A DNA stretch of 64,000 nt from Clostridiaceae bacterium (GCA_012519655.1 JAAYPS010000043.1:1-64000), one strand, 5' to 3'. Counted from the stretch's first letter, positions 1 through 11,604 are shown. The notes: generated by a model from the sequence alone, not told the origin. Numbers and translations: made by a program.

Positions 1-27
1 CCCAACTACAACATAAGGATACGGAAG

Positions 28-342
28 GTGGTACAAAATATGGATATTACGGATATCCGCATTAGAAGGATTGACTCTGAAGGAAAAATGAAAGCTGTTG
101 TGTCAGTAACTTTTGACAATGAATTTGTGGTTCACGATATTAAAATTATCGAAAGCCAAAATGGACTCTTCATTGCAATGCCAAGTAGAAAGACACCAAG
201 CGGAGAATTTAGGGATATTGCACATCCCATACATTCTGAAGCTCGTGCCAATATTCAGTCTGCAATCCTTGAAAGATACCAGACTATGCTGGTAGAGGAA
301 GAAACAGTAGGAGCAATTGACTCCGATACGGAAGAAGAGTAA
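28..342 (+). CDS. spoVG: Septation/sporulation regulator SpoVG
   Basis: Protein begins [37 protein letters not shown], typical SpoVG; followed by glmU-prs as in Bacillus. An internal ATG (MDITD, position 40) is the likely start. Confidence 0.95.
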   Translation: MVQNMDITDIRIRRIDSEGKMKAVVSVTFDNEFVVHDIKIIESQNGLFIAMPSRKTPSGEFRDIAHPIHSEARANIQSAILERYQTMLVEEETVGAIDSDTEEE

Positions 343-360
343 TAGTAAACACAGCAGAGA

Positions 361-395
361 GGCACTTACTATGTTTAAGTGCCTGATTTTTTTTT
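361..395 (+). terminator. Rho-independent terminator after spoVG
   Basis: GGCACTTA...TAAGTGCC stem followed by a T run. Confidence 0.8.
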
Positions 396-730
396 AGGCA
401 ATAAACAAGCATAAGGGTATAAAAATGCTGACTGTGCAAATCGCATCTTCTTATCTGTATAGTTTTAGTGTACCCTTATTTTGGCTATTTATTCTTATAT
501 AAAAAAGTTTATTTGTTTTCTATTCTAATTATTGCTCTGAATCAGAGTATTACTGACCAGATTGGACTAATCGCTCTTAAATTTAGCAGAGCAACCTTAA
601 ACAGAACAAAAAAAATAAAACTTTTGTCTATTTTGTATGTTGAAAAAATACATTAAACATGAGAAAATGCATATATAAGTAATAATTTTCAATAACTTTT
701 TGCTGCTATGACGGAAGGAGCAATTTCCAA

Positions 731-2122
731 ATGGAATCTTTTTATGCTATTGTATTGGCTGCAGGCGCTGGGACGCGAATGAAGTCCAACAAAGCCAAGG
801 TCATTCATGAAATTTGTGGGAAACCTATGGTAAATTGGGTTATTCAAGCTGTAAAAGCGTCAGACGTTGACAATATAATAGTTGTAACCGGCCATCAGGA
901 AGAACAAGTGAGGCCTTGTATAGTAGAAGAAGTAGAATTTGTCTCCCAACGTGAACAACTCGGTACAGGACACGCAGTAATGCAAGTAATACCCTACATT
1001 GAAGGGGAAAAGGGAAATTGTCTGGTATTATGCGGCGATACACCGCTAATTACCTCAGAAACAATAAAGCAGCTTATTCAGGAGCATACTGAAAATAAAA
1101 GAGCAATGACTGTTTTAACAGCGATCTTTGAAGAGCCTAAAGGATACGGAAGGATAATTAGAGATTATAACCAAAATGTGGCAGGCATTGTTGAACATAG
1201 AGATGCTAATGCAGAGCAACTCCAGATTAAAGAGATTAACACAGGCATGTATTGTTTTGATATAGAATATCTACTTGATTCCTTGTCTAAACTATCAAAT
1301 CAAAATGATCAAAAAGAATATTATTTAACAGATACAGTATCAATAATTCGTGACAGTGGTGGGAAAGTTGGTGCCACTATTTTGAGTAATGTCGACGAGA
1401 TGATGGGAATTAACGATCGCATACAGTTATCTTGTGCTCAAAAAATAATGAACAGACGAATTATTGAAAGGCATATGAGCAATGGAGTTACTTTTTTGGA
1501 TCCAGATAGTTGTATTATTGAAGATAATGTTACTATAGAAAATGATACCATAGTTTATCCATCAACAATACTGGAAGGGAACACGAAAATCGGTCAAAAC
1601 TGTACAATTGGTCCAAATTCTAAAATTACCGATACGGTTATTGGGAATAATGTTACCATCATTAATTCCGTTACTATTGATAGCAAGATCGATGACAAGT
1701 CGAAGGTGGGTCCTTTTGCATACCTGAGACCTGGCAGTCAAGTGGGTAAAAATGTTAAGATTGGTGATTTTGTTGAGATAAAGAATTCAGTTGTTGGTGA
1801 CGACACAAAAATATCACATTTAACCTATGTAGGCGATGCTGAAATAGGGGAGAATGTAAATCTGGGATGTGGTGTTGTTGTTGTCAACTATGATGGGCAA
1901 AAGAAACAAAAAACAATTGTAGGAGATAATAGTTTTATAGGTTGTAATGTAAATTTGGTCTCTCCTGTTGAAGTTAAAGCAAATGCATTTGTAGCAGCAG
2001 GCTCAACAATAACAGAGGAAGTTCCGGAAAATTCTCTTGCAATAGCTAGAAGTCGTCAAACAATCATTAAGGATTGGGTTATTAATAAAGGAAGGTTAAG
2101 AGGAAAAAAGCCTGAAGTATAA
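731..2122 (+). CDS. glmU: Bifunctional UDP-N-acetylglucosamine pyrophosphorylase / glucosamine-1-phosphate N-acetyltransferase
   Basis: [11 protein letters not shown] motif plus C-terminal hexapeptide (left-handed beta helix) repeats. Confidence 0.97.
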   Translation: MESFYAIVLAAGAGTRMKSNKAKVIHEICGKPMVNWVIQAVKASDVDNIIVVTGHQEEQVRPCIVEEVEFVSQREQLGTGHAVMQVIPYIEGEKGNCLVLCGDTPLITSETIKQLIQEHTENKRAMTVLTAIFEEPKGYGRIIRDYNQNVAGIVEHRDANAEQLQIKEINTGMYCFDIEYLLDSLSKLSNQNDQKEYYLTDTVSIIRDSGGKVGATILSNVDEMMGINDRIQLSCAQKIMNRRIIERHMSNGVTFLDPDSCIIEDNVTIENDTIVYPSTILEGNTKIGQNCTIGPNSKITDTVIGNNVTIINSVTIDSKIDDKSKVGPFAYLRPGSQVGKNVKIGDFVEIKNSVVGDDTKISHLTYVGDAEIGENVNLGCGVVVVNYDGQKKQKTIVGDNSFIGCNVNLVSPVEVKANAFVAAGSTITEEVPENSLAIARSRQTIIKDWVINKGRLRGKKPEV

Positions 2123-2142
2123 TTTGCGGAGGTTGTTATAAA

Positions 2143-3102
2143 ATGAACTTACATGGTAAGGACATAAAAGTATTTGCAGGCAATTCAAATACTGAGCTTG
2201 CAGAAGAAATTGCAGCTAAAATTGGTTTGCCACTTGGAGCTTCTAATGTTGGGCGTTTTAGCGATGGAGAAATCGCAATAACCATCAACGAAGTGGTTAG
2301 AGGTTCTGATGTTTTTATTATTCAATCCACTTGTACACCAGTAAATGATAATCTCGTCGAGCTTTTAATTCTTATCGATGCGATAAGGAGAGCGTCGGCG
2401 GGTAGGATTACGGCCGTTATACCATATTTCGGCTATGCCAGACAGGACAGAAAGGCGAAAGCGAGAGATCCTATTTCAGCAAAGCTTGTAGCCAACCTTA
2501 TTACAACTGCTGGAGCAAACAGAGTTTTAACTATGGACCTGCATGCACCACAGCTTCAAGGCTTCTTTGATATACCTCTTGATCACCTTTTTGGGGCACC
2601 GCGCATTGCTCAATATATGCAGGAGAAGTTTGGTAGCGCTGAAGACATAGTAGTTGTTTCTCCGGATGTAGGTAGTGTATCAAGGTCAAGAAAGTTCGCC
2701 GAAAAACTTGATGCACCCTTGGCGATTATTGATAAGAGGCGACCTAAAGCTAATGTCTGTGAGATTATGAACATTATTGGAGATGTGCGTGGAAAACGGG
2801 CAATACTTGTTGATGATATTATTGACACTGCAGGTACAATAGTTAGTGCATCAAATGCATTAATGGATATAGGTGCGAAGGAAGTATATGCATGTTGTAC
2901 TCATGGTGTATTATCAGGACCGGCCATTGAACGCATACAGAAATCAGCTATAAAAGAACTTGTTACACTAAATACCATACCTCTTACTAAGGAAAAGAAA
3001 ATAGATAAGATTACGGTTCTATCGGTTGCAGAAGTTTTTGCTGAGGCTATTGAACGCATTTACGGAGATATGTCCATATCAACACTGTTTACACAACAAT
3101 AA
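2143..3102 (+). CDS. prs: Ribose-phosphate pyrophosphokinase
   Basis: [38 protein letters not shown] motifs. Confidence 0.97.
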   Translation: MNLHGKDIKVFAGNSNTELAEEIAAKIGLPLGASNVGRFSDGEIAITINEVVRGSDVFIIQSTCTPVNDNLVELLILIDAIRRASAGRITAVIPYFGYARQDRKAKARDPISAKLVANLITTAGANRVLTMDLHAPQLQGFFDIPLDHLFGAPRIAQYMQEKFGSAEDIVVVSPDVGSVSRSRKFAEKLDAPLAIIDKRRPKANVCEIMNIIGDVRGKRAILVDDIIDTAGTIVSASNALMDIGAKEVYACCTHGVLSGPAIERIQKSAIKELVTLNTIPLTKEKKIDKITVLSVAEVFAEAIERIYGDMSISTLFTQQ

Positions 3103-3128
3103 TTTTTATGTGGATAGTGGAAACTAAT

Positions 3129-3168
3129 AAACATCAACGGGTTGTTAGACCTGTTGATGTTTTGTTTA
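3129..3168 (+). terminator. Rho-independent terminator after prs
   Basis: AACATCAACGGGT/ACCTGTTGATGTT stem then TTTTGTTT. Confidence 0.75.
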
Positions 3169-3217
3169 AATAGGGATAAACCTGTGATATACTTCTAGTG
3201 AATGAGGAGGATGAGGG

Positions 3218-3796
3218 ATGTTTGTTTTTGTTGGCCTCGGTAATCCTGGGAGACAATATGCAAAAACCAGGCACAATATAGGATTTGAATGTATCGATTA
3301 TATATCATATATGTATAAAATACCCATCATGAAGACAAAGTTTAAAGCTCATTTAGGTGAAGGATTTATTCAAGGTGAGAAGGTTCTACTTGTTAAACCG
3401 CAGACATATATGAACAATAGCGGTGAATCTTTACGGGAAATAGTTGAATATTATAAATTGGATGTTGATAAATTAGTAGTAATATATGATGATGTTGATC
3501 TGGATTTAGGAATAATTAGAATACGGCCACATGGAAGTTCTGGCACGCATAATGGTATGCGCTCCATTATTTATCAATTAAGATCGGACGAATTTCCTCG
3601 CATACGTATTGGGATCGGCAGACCTGAGCATCCGCAGGATTTAGTTTCATTTGTTCTGGGTAAATTAACAACAGATGAGCAACAGATTATGGCCAAGGCA
3701 ATAGAAAAAGTTGGACAATCAGTTGCTGAGATAGTTGCCTCAGGGATTGACATGGCTATGAGTAAATATAATGGAAAAGCCAGTGATTCTATTTAG
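3218..3796 (+). CDS. pth: Peptidyl-tRNA hydrolase
   Basis: VGLGNPGRQYAKTRHNIGFE, LVKPQTYMNNSGES, YDDVDLDLG motifs. Confidence 0.97.
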   Translation: MFVFVGLGNPGRQYAKTRHNIGFECIDYISYMYKIPIMKTKFKAHLGEGFIQGEKVLLVKPQTYMNNSGESLREIVEYYKLDVDKLVVIYDDVDLDLGIIRIRPHGSSGTHNGMRSIIYQLRSDEFPRIRIGIGRPEHPQDLVSFVLGKLTTDEQQIMAKAIEKVGQSVAEIVASGIDMAMSKYNGKASDSI

Positions 3797-3856
3797 TTTT
3801 TTAGATAGTGCAACAATAAACAAGGATTAATTAAAGAGTGAAACTTGGGGACACTG

Positions 3857-6800
3857 ATGAATATTGATAGGTTTAACAATTGGGGAAAAATCCAAGAAAT
3901 AAAAGAAGATATATCCAAAGATTTCTGTATTTCTGTTAATGGCCTTTCTGATACACAAAGGCATCATTTTGCATATTCACTTATAAAGCAAACAGGTAAA
4001 AAAACTTTATATATAACCTCTAATGATCTTCAAGCACGAAGGGTGTTTAAGACTTTTCAAAATATTTTTGAAGATGGAATACTATATTTCCCGTTTAGAG
4101 AAAAAATGCTTTATGATATAGAAGCAAAGAGCAACGACCAGGCCCATGAGAGAATCGGAGACCTGGCACGCATTCTTGACAAAGAATTTGATGTTATAGT
4201 TCTATCTTGTGAATGTATATTAGATATTTTTATGGCCCCTAAAGATTTTTTATCCTATCGCTTATCTATAAAAACTGGAGATACAGTTGATTTAGAGCAA
4301 TTTATATCTCAACTGGTAAAGTTGGGATATGAAAGAGAAGAGCAAGTTGAAGGTCGCGGACAATTTGCAGTAAGGGGCGGCATTTTAGACATATTTCCCA
4401 TACAGCTTGAAAATCCTGTAAGAATTGAATTATTTGATATTGAAGTTGACTCCATACGGGTATTTGATATCGAAAACCAAAGGTCGGTTCAATCAATTGA
4501 ACAAGTTGATATCCTCAGTGCAAAAGAGTTTATTTTTACAAGAGACGAGGCGAATGAAATAGCTCAAAGGGTGCAGTCTGAGCTTAGCCAGTTTGTTTCT
4601 CATACGAAGGATAAAGTATTCGCCAGTTTACTTAAAGAAAACTTTGGACTTTATATTGAAAAATTAAGAAACGCTGAATATTTTGCAGGTATTGATAAGT
4701 TTATTCCATACTTTTATAAAGAAAAGCATACCATATTGGACTATATCGATGAGGGCACAATGTTATTTGTTGAAGATGTGTCCAGACTAAAGCAGAAACT
4801 GGAGAATGTAATCGAACAGTACCATACTCAATGCGAAGTCCTTTTAGAAAAAGGTATGCTTCTACCGGGTTCTTTCTTAATGTATCCTGAGCCGGAAAAT
4901 GTATATCGCCAACTTAGAGATAGGCAAGTGGTCTATCTAAATACTCTTGATGACGGTCAGGTATTGACGGATATAAGAAGACAGTATTCTTTGCGTGGGA
5001 ATAATATAGAGCCCTATGACGGTCAAATTAGAGAGCTAAAAAAAGACATAGAGTCTTGGCTTGATAAAGGTTTTCAAATAACAATCTTGGCGAAAACAGA
5101 ACAAAGAGCCAAAGGTCTAAAAACTCTTCTGGAAGACGATGGAGTTGTCGTATATGAAAAACATCCAAAAGAAGATATACCATGCGTTGTAATAGAGTTA
5201 GGTAATTTACAAAATGGTTTTATTTACCCTGATATTAAATGGGTAGTCTTATGTGAAAGTGATTTTACTGCTCCAAAGAAATCCAGAGTAAGTCCTCAGT
5301 TTAGTAGTGGAAAGAGGATAAAAGTCTTTACGGATCTAAAGGTTGGAGATTTTGTAGTTCATCATACTCATGGTATAGGTCTTTACAAAGGAATAGAGTC
5401 GCTTGTGGCCGATGGGGCAAAAAAAGAATATATCAAGATTGAGTATCGTGATGGAGGCTTATTATATATTCCTACAACTCAGATGGATTTGATCCAGAAG
5501 TATATTGGTACTGAAGGCAAGGACCCTAAATTAAATAAACTTGGTGGAACTGAATGGACTAAACAAAAAAGTAGAGTAAAGGAATCCTTAAAGCAACTGG
5601 CCGAGGGCTTGATACGATTAGAAGCTGAGCGTGCTACTAAGAAAGGTTTTGCGTTTTCTCCAGACAGTGTCTGGCAGAAGCAGTTTGAAGAGGCATTTCC
5701 TTATGAAGAGACTAAAGATCAGCTAAGATGTACTGAAGAAGTAAAGCAGGATATGGAGTCGCAAAGGCCCATGAATCGCTTACTTTGTGGTGATGTCGGA
5801 TATGGAAAAACAGAGGTGGCATTGCGTGCTGTATTCAAAGCTGCGATGGACGGAAAACAATCAGCATTTTTAGTGCCAACCACTGTACTTGCATCTCAAC
5901 ATTTTGAAAATTTCAAAAAACGCTTTGAACAGTTTCCAATTACCGTTGAAATGCTAAGTCGTTTTCGCACTGCAGGGGAGCAGAAGAAAATAATTAAAGA
6001 TTTAAAAACAGGGCATATTGATCTGATTGTGGGTACACATAAGCTTTTTAACAAAGAAGTGCGTTTTAAGGACCTTGGTCTGTTAGTTATTGATGAAGAG
6101 CAAAAGTTTGGGGTTGAGCATAAAGAGAAGATAAAAAGTATGTATCCAACGGTGGATATTCTGTCGTTATCCGCCACTCCTATTCCCAGGACTTTGCATA
6201 TGTCCATGACAGGCATTAGAGATATAAGCACAATTGAGCAGCCTCCTGAGCACAGGTACCCGGTCCAAACGTATGTGCTTGAGTATCGTGATGATGTGGT
6301 ACAGGATGCAATTATTAGAGAGTTAGCAAGGCAAGGACAGGTATTTTATCTATTTAACCGGGTAAAGGGAATTCAGGCAAAAGCTTCAAGATTACAACAG
6401 TTAATTCCAGAGGCAAAGATTGGGTATGCTCACGGCCAAATGAGCGAAAGACAACTTGAAAAAATAATAACATCCTTTATAAACAAAGAGTTTGACGTTT
6501 TAGTCTGTACGACAATAATAGAATCGGGTATTGATATGCCTAATGTAAATACAATAATAGTTGAAGATGCGGACAGGTTAGGACTTGCACAGATGTATCA
6601 GCTAAGGGGTAGAGTAGGACGTTCTAACCGCTTGGCTTATGCTTATTTGACCTATACTAAGAATAAGGTATTAAATGAAATTGCAGAAAAAAGACTTAAA
6701 GCTATACGGGAATTTACTGAATTCGGCTCAGGTTTTAAAATTGCTATGCGTGATTTACAAATTAGAGGAGCTGGGAATCTTTTAGGACCTGAACAGCATG

Positions 6801-7348
6801 GACATATGGAATCTGTGGGTTATGACACTTATGTAAGGCTTTTAGACGAAACTATTAAGGAGTTAAAAGGTGAATATGTTCCAGAGCCTGATAATGAAAT
6901 ATTCATTGACATAACTCTTGATGCGTATTTGGACTCGGAGTATATCCCTGATGAACAATCAAGAATTGATATGTACAAGACAATTGCTGTAGTTGAAACA
7001 CAAGAAGATGTCAGCGATATATATGATGAACTGATAGATAGGTATGGAGATATTCCAGAGGCAGCTTCAGCACTGGTGGAGACTGTTTACGTACGAAAGC
7101 TAGCTGGCAAATGTGGTTTTAATTTAATAAAGCAAAAGGGAAATATGGTGTTATTGTACTTCAAGGGAAAAACTGCAATGCCCTTGCACCTATTGTCTCA
7201 ACTTATGCAGGAGCATAAAGGGAGGCTGATGTTTTCGGCTGGTAAAACCCCTTATCTGTCATATAAGGTACAGGGACTTACTCCTCGACAAATACTTGAA
7301 AATATTAAGATTCTGTTACAGTGCATTCATAAATTGCAGACCGGGTAA
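3857..7348 (+). CDS. mfd: Transcription-repair coupling factor
   Basis: Long protein with CarD-like RID, helicase motifs (GDVGYGKTE, DEEQKFGV), QLRGRVGRS and TRCF C-terminus. ORF track starts at TTG 3845; ATG 3857 is preceded by GGGGA. Confidence 0.96.
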   Translation: MNIDRFNNWGKIQEIKEDISKDFCISVNGLSDTQRHHFAYSLIKQTGKKTLYITSNDLQARRVFKTFQNIFEDGILYFPFREKMLYDIEAKSNDQAHERIGDLARILDKEFDVIVLSCECILDIFMAPKDFLSYRLSIKTGDTVDLEQFISQLVKLGYEREEQVEGRGQFAVRGGILDIFPIQLENPVRIELFDIEVDSIRVFDIENQRSVQSIEQVDILSAKEFIFTRDEANEIAQRVQSELSQFVSHTKDKVFASLLKENFGLYIEKLRNAEYFAGIDKFIPYFYKEKHTILDYIDEGTMLFVEDVSRLKQKLENVIEQYHTQCEVLLEKGMLLPGSFLMYPEPENVYRQLRDRQVVYLNTLDDGQVLTDIRRQYSLRGNNIEPYDGQIRELKKDIESWLDKGFQITILAKTEQRAKGLKTLLEDDGVVVYEKHPKEDIPCVVIELGNLQNGFIYPDIKWVVLCESDFTAPKKSRVSPQFSSGKRIKVFTDLKVGDFVVHHTHGIGLYKGIESLVADGAKKEYIKIEYRDGGLLYIPTTQMDLIQKYIGTEGKDPKLNKLGGTEWTKQKSRVKESLKQLAEGLIRLEAERATKKGFAFSPDSVWQKQFEEAFPYEETKDQLRCTEEVKQDMESQRPMNRLLCGDVGYGKTEVALRAVFKAAMDGKQSAFLVPTTVLASQHFENFKKRFEQFPITVEMLSRFRTAGEQKKIIKDLKTGHIDLIVGTHKLFNKEVRFKDLGLLVIDEEQKFGVEHKEKIKSMYPTVDILSLSATPIPRTLHMSMTGIRDISTIEQPPEHRYPVQTYVLEYRDDVVQDAIIRELARQGQVFYLFNRVKGIQAKASRLQQLIPEAKIGYAHGQMSERQLEKIITSFINKEFDVLVCTTIIESGIDMPNVNTIIVEDADRLGLAQMYQLRGRVGRSNRLAYAYLTYTKNKVLNEIAEKRLKAIREFTEFGSGFKIAMRDLQIRGAGNLLGPEQHGHMESVGYDTYVRLLDETIKELKGEYVPEPDNEIFIDITLDAYLDSEYIPDEQSRIDMYKTIAVVETQEDVSDIYDELIDRYGDIPEAASALVETVYVRKLAGKCGFNLIKQKGNMVLLYFKGKTAMPLHLLSQLMQEHKGRLMFSAGKTPYLSYKVQGLTPRQILENIKILLQCIHKLQTG

Positions 7349-7478
7349 AAATTGAATATAATTAAATAGTATTTATATGCTTACGATTACTCTTTACATC
7401 AGACCCATAATTTATATAGCATAATTATTGGGATGGGAAAGAATTATTAGTATTAGCCACATGAAGGTGGAACAGATA

Positions 7479-8510
7479 ATGAAGAAAATAGTGGCAATTA
7501 TATCTATAGTAGCGCTAATCTTGGTTGGCGTACTTTGTTATATATTAGAATCGGGGAGTTATGTAGCTAAGGTTCATAATCAAAAAATTAAGAAATATGA
7601 GTATCTTTTTTTTCTTAGTGCTCAAAAACATGCGACAGAATCCGAAGCTGGTATTGTCGACGAGCTAGATAGAAAAAAGCTTTGGGGAACGCCGTTCAAT
7701 GGTGAAGATCCTACAGTAATTGTTATGAACCAAGCCCTCGAAAATGTAAAGGAATTTAAAGTCCAGTTAATTAAAGCCGAAGAATCTGGTTTCAGTATGT
7801 CTGATTCAGAACGCAGGGAAATAATCAAAAATTTGGATAAATGGCTTGAAGATGCGGGAAATAAAAGTTATATAACAAATGATCTGGGCTTAAAACCAGC
7901 ACAGTTTAAGGATATGATGCTCAAGTCAGAATTAGTAATCCGGTTTGCTGATGATTTTATGCAAAAAGAGAGAGATTCCATATCTGTATCTGAGAAAGAG
8001 GCAGAGGAATACTATTATGAAAATAGAAACTATATTGATGATGTAACAGTGATGCATATTCTGCTTTCAATAGATGAGAATATGACAAAGGATCAAAAAC
8101 TTGAAAAAAGGCAACTTGCAGACAGTCTTTTACAAAGAGTTGAGCAAGGGGAAAATATGCTGGACCTGGTTAAAGAATATTCCGATGATGAAGTATCCAA
8201 AGATGGAGATGGTCTATATACATTTTCTTATTCTGGACAATATGCGCGGGAGTTGAAAGAGTGGGCTTTTAATGCTCAAATTGGTGATTTAGATATCGTT
8301 GAAACCCAATTTGGGTATCATGTCATACGCCTTGAAAACAGAAGCACATTTGAAAATAAAAAGGAACATGCAATAAATGCTGTAAAAGACTATAAACTCA
8401 ACTTATATTATCAAAATTCCGTGAAAGAATGGGTAAAAGATCCTGCCTTCAATCTGAAAAAAAATGAGGATGTTTTAAATAGAATAACAAAGAAGACCTT
8501 TGAAAATTAG
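7479..8510 (+). CDS. Peptidylprolyl isomerase, parvulin/SurA-PrsA-like, membrane anchored
   Basis: N-terminal hydrophobic segment; VMHILLSIDENMTKDQKLEKRQLADSLLQRVEQGE...GDLDIVETQFGYHVIRLENR is a PpiC signature. Start chosen at ATG 7479 with upstream AAGGTGG. Confidence 0.85.
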   Translation: MKKIVAIISIVALILVGVLCYILESGSYVAKVHNQKIKKYEYLFFLSAQKHATESEAGIVDELDRKKLWGTPFNGEDPTVIVMNQALENVKEFKVQLIKAEESGFSMSDSERREIIKNLDKWLEDAGNKSYITNDLGLKPAQFKDMMLKSELVIRFADDFMQKERDSISVSEKEAEEYYYENRNYIDDVTVMHILLSIDENMTKDQKLEKRQLADSLLQRVEQGENMLDLVKEYSDDEVSKDGDGLYTFSYSGQYARELKEWAFNAQIGDLDIVETQFGYHVIRLENRSTFENKKEHAINAVKDYKLNLYYQNSVKEWVKDPAFNLKKNEDVLNRITKKTFEN

Positions 8511-8583
8511 TAATTAAAAGCCTTTAATCAAATAGAGAATGAAAGCTATTTTATGAATGAAAACTTTTTATATTTGGTATGTT

Positions 8584-8614
8584 TGCATAAAAACGACAGA
8601 ATCTATTCATAATA
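8584..8614 (+). promoter_or_regulatory. Candidate sigma-G promoter for spoVT
   Basis: TGCATA (8584-8589), 18-nt spacer, CATAATA (8608-8614). Confidence 0.55.
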
Positions 8615-8654
8615 AGAGCGTAAGATTTCTTTAGGTTGAAAGGAGGCATAGACC

Positions 8655-9206
8655 TTGAAAGCAACAGGCATCGTTAGAAGAATAGATGATTTGGGACGTG
8701 TAGTAATTCCAAAGGAAATCAGACGGACTTTAAGAATTCGAGAAGGTGATCCATTAGAAATATTTACAGATCGCGAAGGTGAAGTTATTCTAAAAAAATA
8801 CTCTCCGATCGGGGAGTTGGGAGATTTTGCAACCGAGTATGCTGAATCGTTACACAATACTAGTGGGCATATTATATGTGTATCTGACAGGGATTCAATT
8901 ATCGCAGTATCAGGTGCATCAAAGAAGGAATTCCTTGAAAAACAATTGAGTGGCGAGATGGAAAAAATTATGGAGTCAAAAAACACATTCGTAGCGCCTT
9001 CTCCTGATTCCGCAAAGATTACAATTCTGAATGACGAAACAGGTGATAAATATTCATCCCAAGTTATTACACCTATTATATCAGAAGGCGATCCTATTGG
9101 GGCTGTAATGTTTTTGTCAACAGACCCTACATCGAAAATGGGTGATGTAGAAACAAAACTTGCTCAGTCGGCTGCAACTTTTTTAGGAAAGCATATGGAA
9201 CAATAA
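8655..9206 (+). CDS. spoVT: Stage V sporulation protein T (AbrB-type)
   Basis: MKATGIVRRIDDLGRVVIPKEIRRTLRIREGDPLEIFTDREGEVILKKYSPIGEL followed by a GAF-like domain. Confidence 0.95.
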   Translation: MKATGIVRRIDDLGRVVIPKEIRRTLRIREGDPLEIFTDREGEVILKKYSPIGELGDFATEYAESLHNTSGHIICVSDRDSIIAVSGASKKEFLEKQLSGEMEKIMESKNTFVAPSPDSAKITILNDETGDKYSSQVITPIISEGDPIGAVMFLSTDPTSKMGDVETKLAQSAATFLGKHMEQ

Positions 9207-9207
9207 T

Positions 9208-9234
9208 AAAAGAGAGCCTTCAAGGGCTCTCTTT
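9208..9234 (+). terminator. Rho-independent terminator after spoVT
   Basis: AAAGAGAGCC-TTCAA-GGCTCTCTTT hairpin. Confidence 0.75.
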
Positions 9235-9500
9235 GAAAATGCATAATAAGTATCGTGAAGCTATTTATTACTTTCTATTATATTGAAACACATTTCCATG
9301 AAACACCAACAAGCAAATCTAAATTGTTTTCAAAAAGATTATATGGTATAAGGCTAAAAGATGTTCAGTGTTTAGAAAAAATAGCAATGGCTAAAAGCAT
9401 AGATAATGCAGCCTTATATGGTGCATTTAAAGCCATTCCCCAATAAATAATTACATTACTACAGTAGATGGAAAATAATATGATTACCATAACAAACCGC

Positions 9501-9529
9501 TTGCAAGTTGCTCAAAAGTTAAGTATAAT
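9501..9529 (+). promoter_or_regulatory. Promoter of SRP RNA
   Basis: TTGCAA, 17-nt spacer, TATAAT; predicted start matches the RNA 5' end near 9537. Confidence 0.7.
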
Positions 9530-9536
9530 TAACTTT

Positions 9537-9805
9537 GTCGTGCTAGACGGGGAGGTAGCGGTGCCCTGTACCTGCAACCCGCTATAGCAGGGTTGAACTC
9601 CTGCCCAAGGCATGTAATTGTGAAGCCAGGGCTATAATTTAAAGGCGATGAAGATTGGGTCTTGCGCAATTCAAGGCTGTGAACCCCGTCAGGTCTGGAA
9701 GGAAGCAGCGGTAAGCGGTTATCTGGATGTGCCGCGAGGGTGCCTGATCAGAGTCTTTGGTTATGGTACCGTTTGTAATTGCATGTCGACGGCAGGTGCA
9801 CGATA
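9537..9805 (+). ncRNA. ffs: Signal recognition particle RNA, long (Alu-containing) Firmicutes form
   Basis: Conserved helix-8 core GUGAACCCCGUCAGGUCUGGAAGGAAGCAGCGGUAAGC; 5' GUCGUGC pairs with 3' GCACGAU; about 269 nt. Confidence 0.93.
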
Positions 9806-10099
9806 TTTCATTTTATCAAGCGAATTTCACCTATTCATCAGACATGCAAAAACCATGAAAAGCGAGGATATATGATGTCTCACTTTTTATTGGCAATATT
9901 ATATTTGTGTGATATAATTCATAAAGGTTTTTAACCATTATGAATTTTTTATTGAGAAAATAATAAATCTGCTTTGTTTCCTATAGTGTAAATTCATATG
10001 ATACTGAGGATGTAGAACTCAACTTGTGCATCAAATGGTATGGAAATTAAGCGATTTGCTCATTAATAAATATATATTAAACTTAGGAGGCTTACCTTA

Positions 10100-11371
10100 A
10101 TGAAATCAAAAATAGAAAATGTGGACAAGAATGTTGTAAAATTAACAATCGAAGAGGATGCGCAACTGTTTAATGAAAGCCTTAAGAAAGCTTATGCTAA
10201 AACAAGAGGACGCTTTTCAATCCCTGGATTTAGAAAGGGAAAAGCTCCAATGAATATCATTGAAAGATATTATGGAGACAGCGTATTTTATGAAGAAGCT
10301 TTTAATATCATTTGCCCAGACTTGTATGATGAAGCGGTGAAAGAAAATAACATTATTCCAGTGGATGCACCTGAGCTGGATATAGAACAAATAGGCAGGG
10401 ACAAGGATTTAATTTTTACTGCAAAAGTTACTGTAAAGCCAGAGGTTGAGTTGGGAGAATATAAAGGTTTGTCAGTAGAAAAAGACCAGGTTAATATAAC
10501 TGATGAAGATGTTCAGAAGAAACTTGAAGAAGTTCAGGAGCAAAATGCAAGACTTATTTCGGTAGAAGATAGACCTGTACAGGACAAAGATAGCGTAAAC
10601 ATCGATTTTGAAGGATTGCTTGACGGAGTACCTTTCGAGGGCGGTACATCAAAAGGATATACATTAGTTGTGGGTTCGAACACCTTTATACCAGGATTCG
10701 AAGATCAGTTAATTGGTGCTACTCTTGGTCAGGAGTTAGACGTAAACGTTACATTCCCTGAGGAATATCATAGCGAAGAACTGAAGGGAAAGCCAGTAGT
10801 ATTTAAAGTTCGCATCAATGAAATAAAATACAAGGAACTACCTGTATTAGATGATGAGTTTGTTAAAGATGTGAGTGAGTTTGATACTTTGGAAGAGTAT
10901 AAAGCCGATATCAGAAAGAAATTAGAAGAAGAAGAAGAGAAAAAAATTGAGCAAAAATATGAAAATGATATCATAAAAAAGGCAGTTGAAAATGCTAAAG
11001 TTGACATTCCCGATGTTATGGTGGAGCGTCAACTGGACAATACTTTGCAAAGAATAAATATGTCACTAGCGTATCAAGGCATGAATTTACAGACATATTT
11101 AAACATGATGGGGATTGACGAAAGAACAATGAGAGACGATTATAGGGAAAGAGCACTTGAGGAAGTAAAAACACAACTAGTTCTTGAAAAAATTTCCCTA
11201 ACAGAAAACATTGAAGTTTCCGATGAAGAAATAGAGAATGAAATTTCTCAGATGGCGGAAAATTACAACCAAAAAGCAGATGAATTTAAGAAACATTTAC
11301 AAGATAGCGATATAGAATATATTAAAGATACCATTATTACAAAGAAAACTATTGATTTAATGAAGGAATAA
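10100..11371 (+). CDS. tig: Trigger factor
   Basis: FRKGKAPMNIIERYYG ribosome-binding signature and FKBP domain; followed by clpP-clpX. Confidence 0.97.
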   Translation: MKSKIENVDKNVVKLTIEEDAQLFNESLKKAYAKTRGRFSIPGFRKGKAPMNIIERYYGDSVFYEEAFNIICPDLYDEAVKENNIIPVDAPELDIEQIGRDKDLIFTAKVTVKPEVELGEYKGLSVEKDQVNITDEDVQKKLEEVQEQNARLISVEDRPVQDKDSVNIDFEGLLDGVPFEGGTSKGYTLVVGSNTFIPGFEDQLIGATLGQELDVNVTFPEEYHSEELKGKPVVFKVRINEIKYKELPVLDDEFVKDVSEFDTLEEYKADIRKKLEEEEEKKIEQKYENDIIKKAVENAKVDIPDVMVERQLDNTLQRINMSLAYQGMNLQTYLNMMGIDERTMRDDYRERALEEVKTQLVLEKISLTENIEVSDEEIENEISQMAENYNQKADEFKKHLQDSDIEYIKDTIITKKTIDLMKE

Positions 11372-11604
11372 AAAACACAAACATCTGAGGAATAATACAG
11401 AAAATACCTGCTATTATAATGGGTAATTTGTTTATAAAGAATATAATAGGGGAAATTTATATAATAATGTTGTATAATATATTATGTACGTTTTGCGTAG
11501 GTAAAATATCGAATGATTATATATTTGTACAAACAAATAAACCATTGTGTTTTTTGTTCAAGTAACAAATTGACATTAAATTCTAAGAAAAAGGGGGATG
11601 CGAT

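Noticed and set aside
468-656. 62-aa ORF between spoVG and glmU
   Set aside because: AT-rich, no RBS or family resemblance; probably intergenic.
9255-9446. 63-aa ORF between spoVT and SRP RNA
   Set aside because: No convincing RBS, no recognisable family; likely chance ORF.
9648-9875. 75-aa ORF in the six-frame track
   Set aside because: Lies within and just past the SRP RNA; the sequence is explained by conserved RNA.
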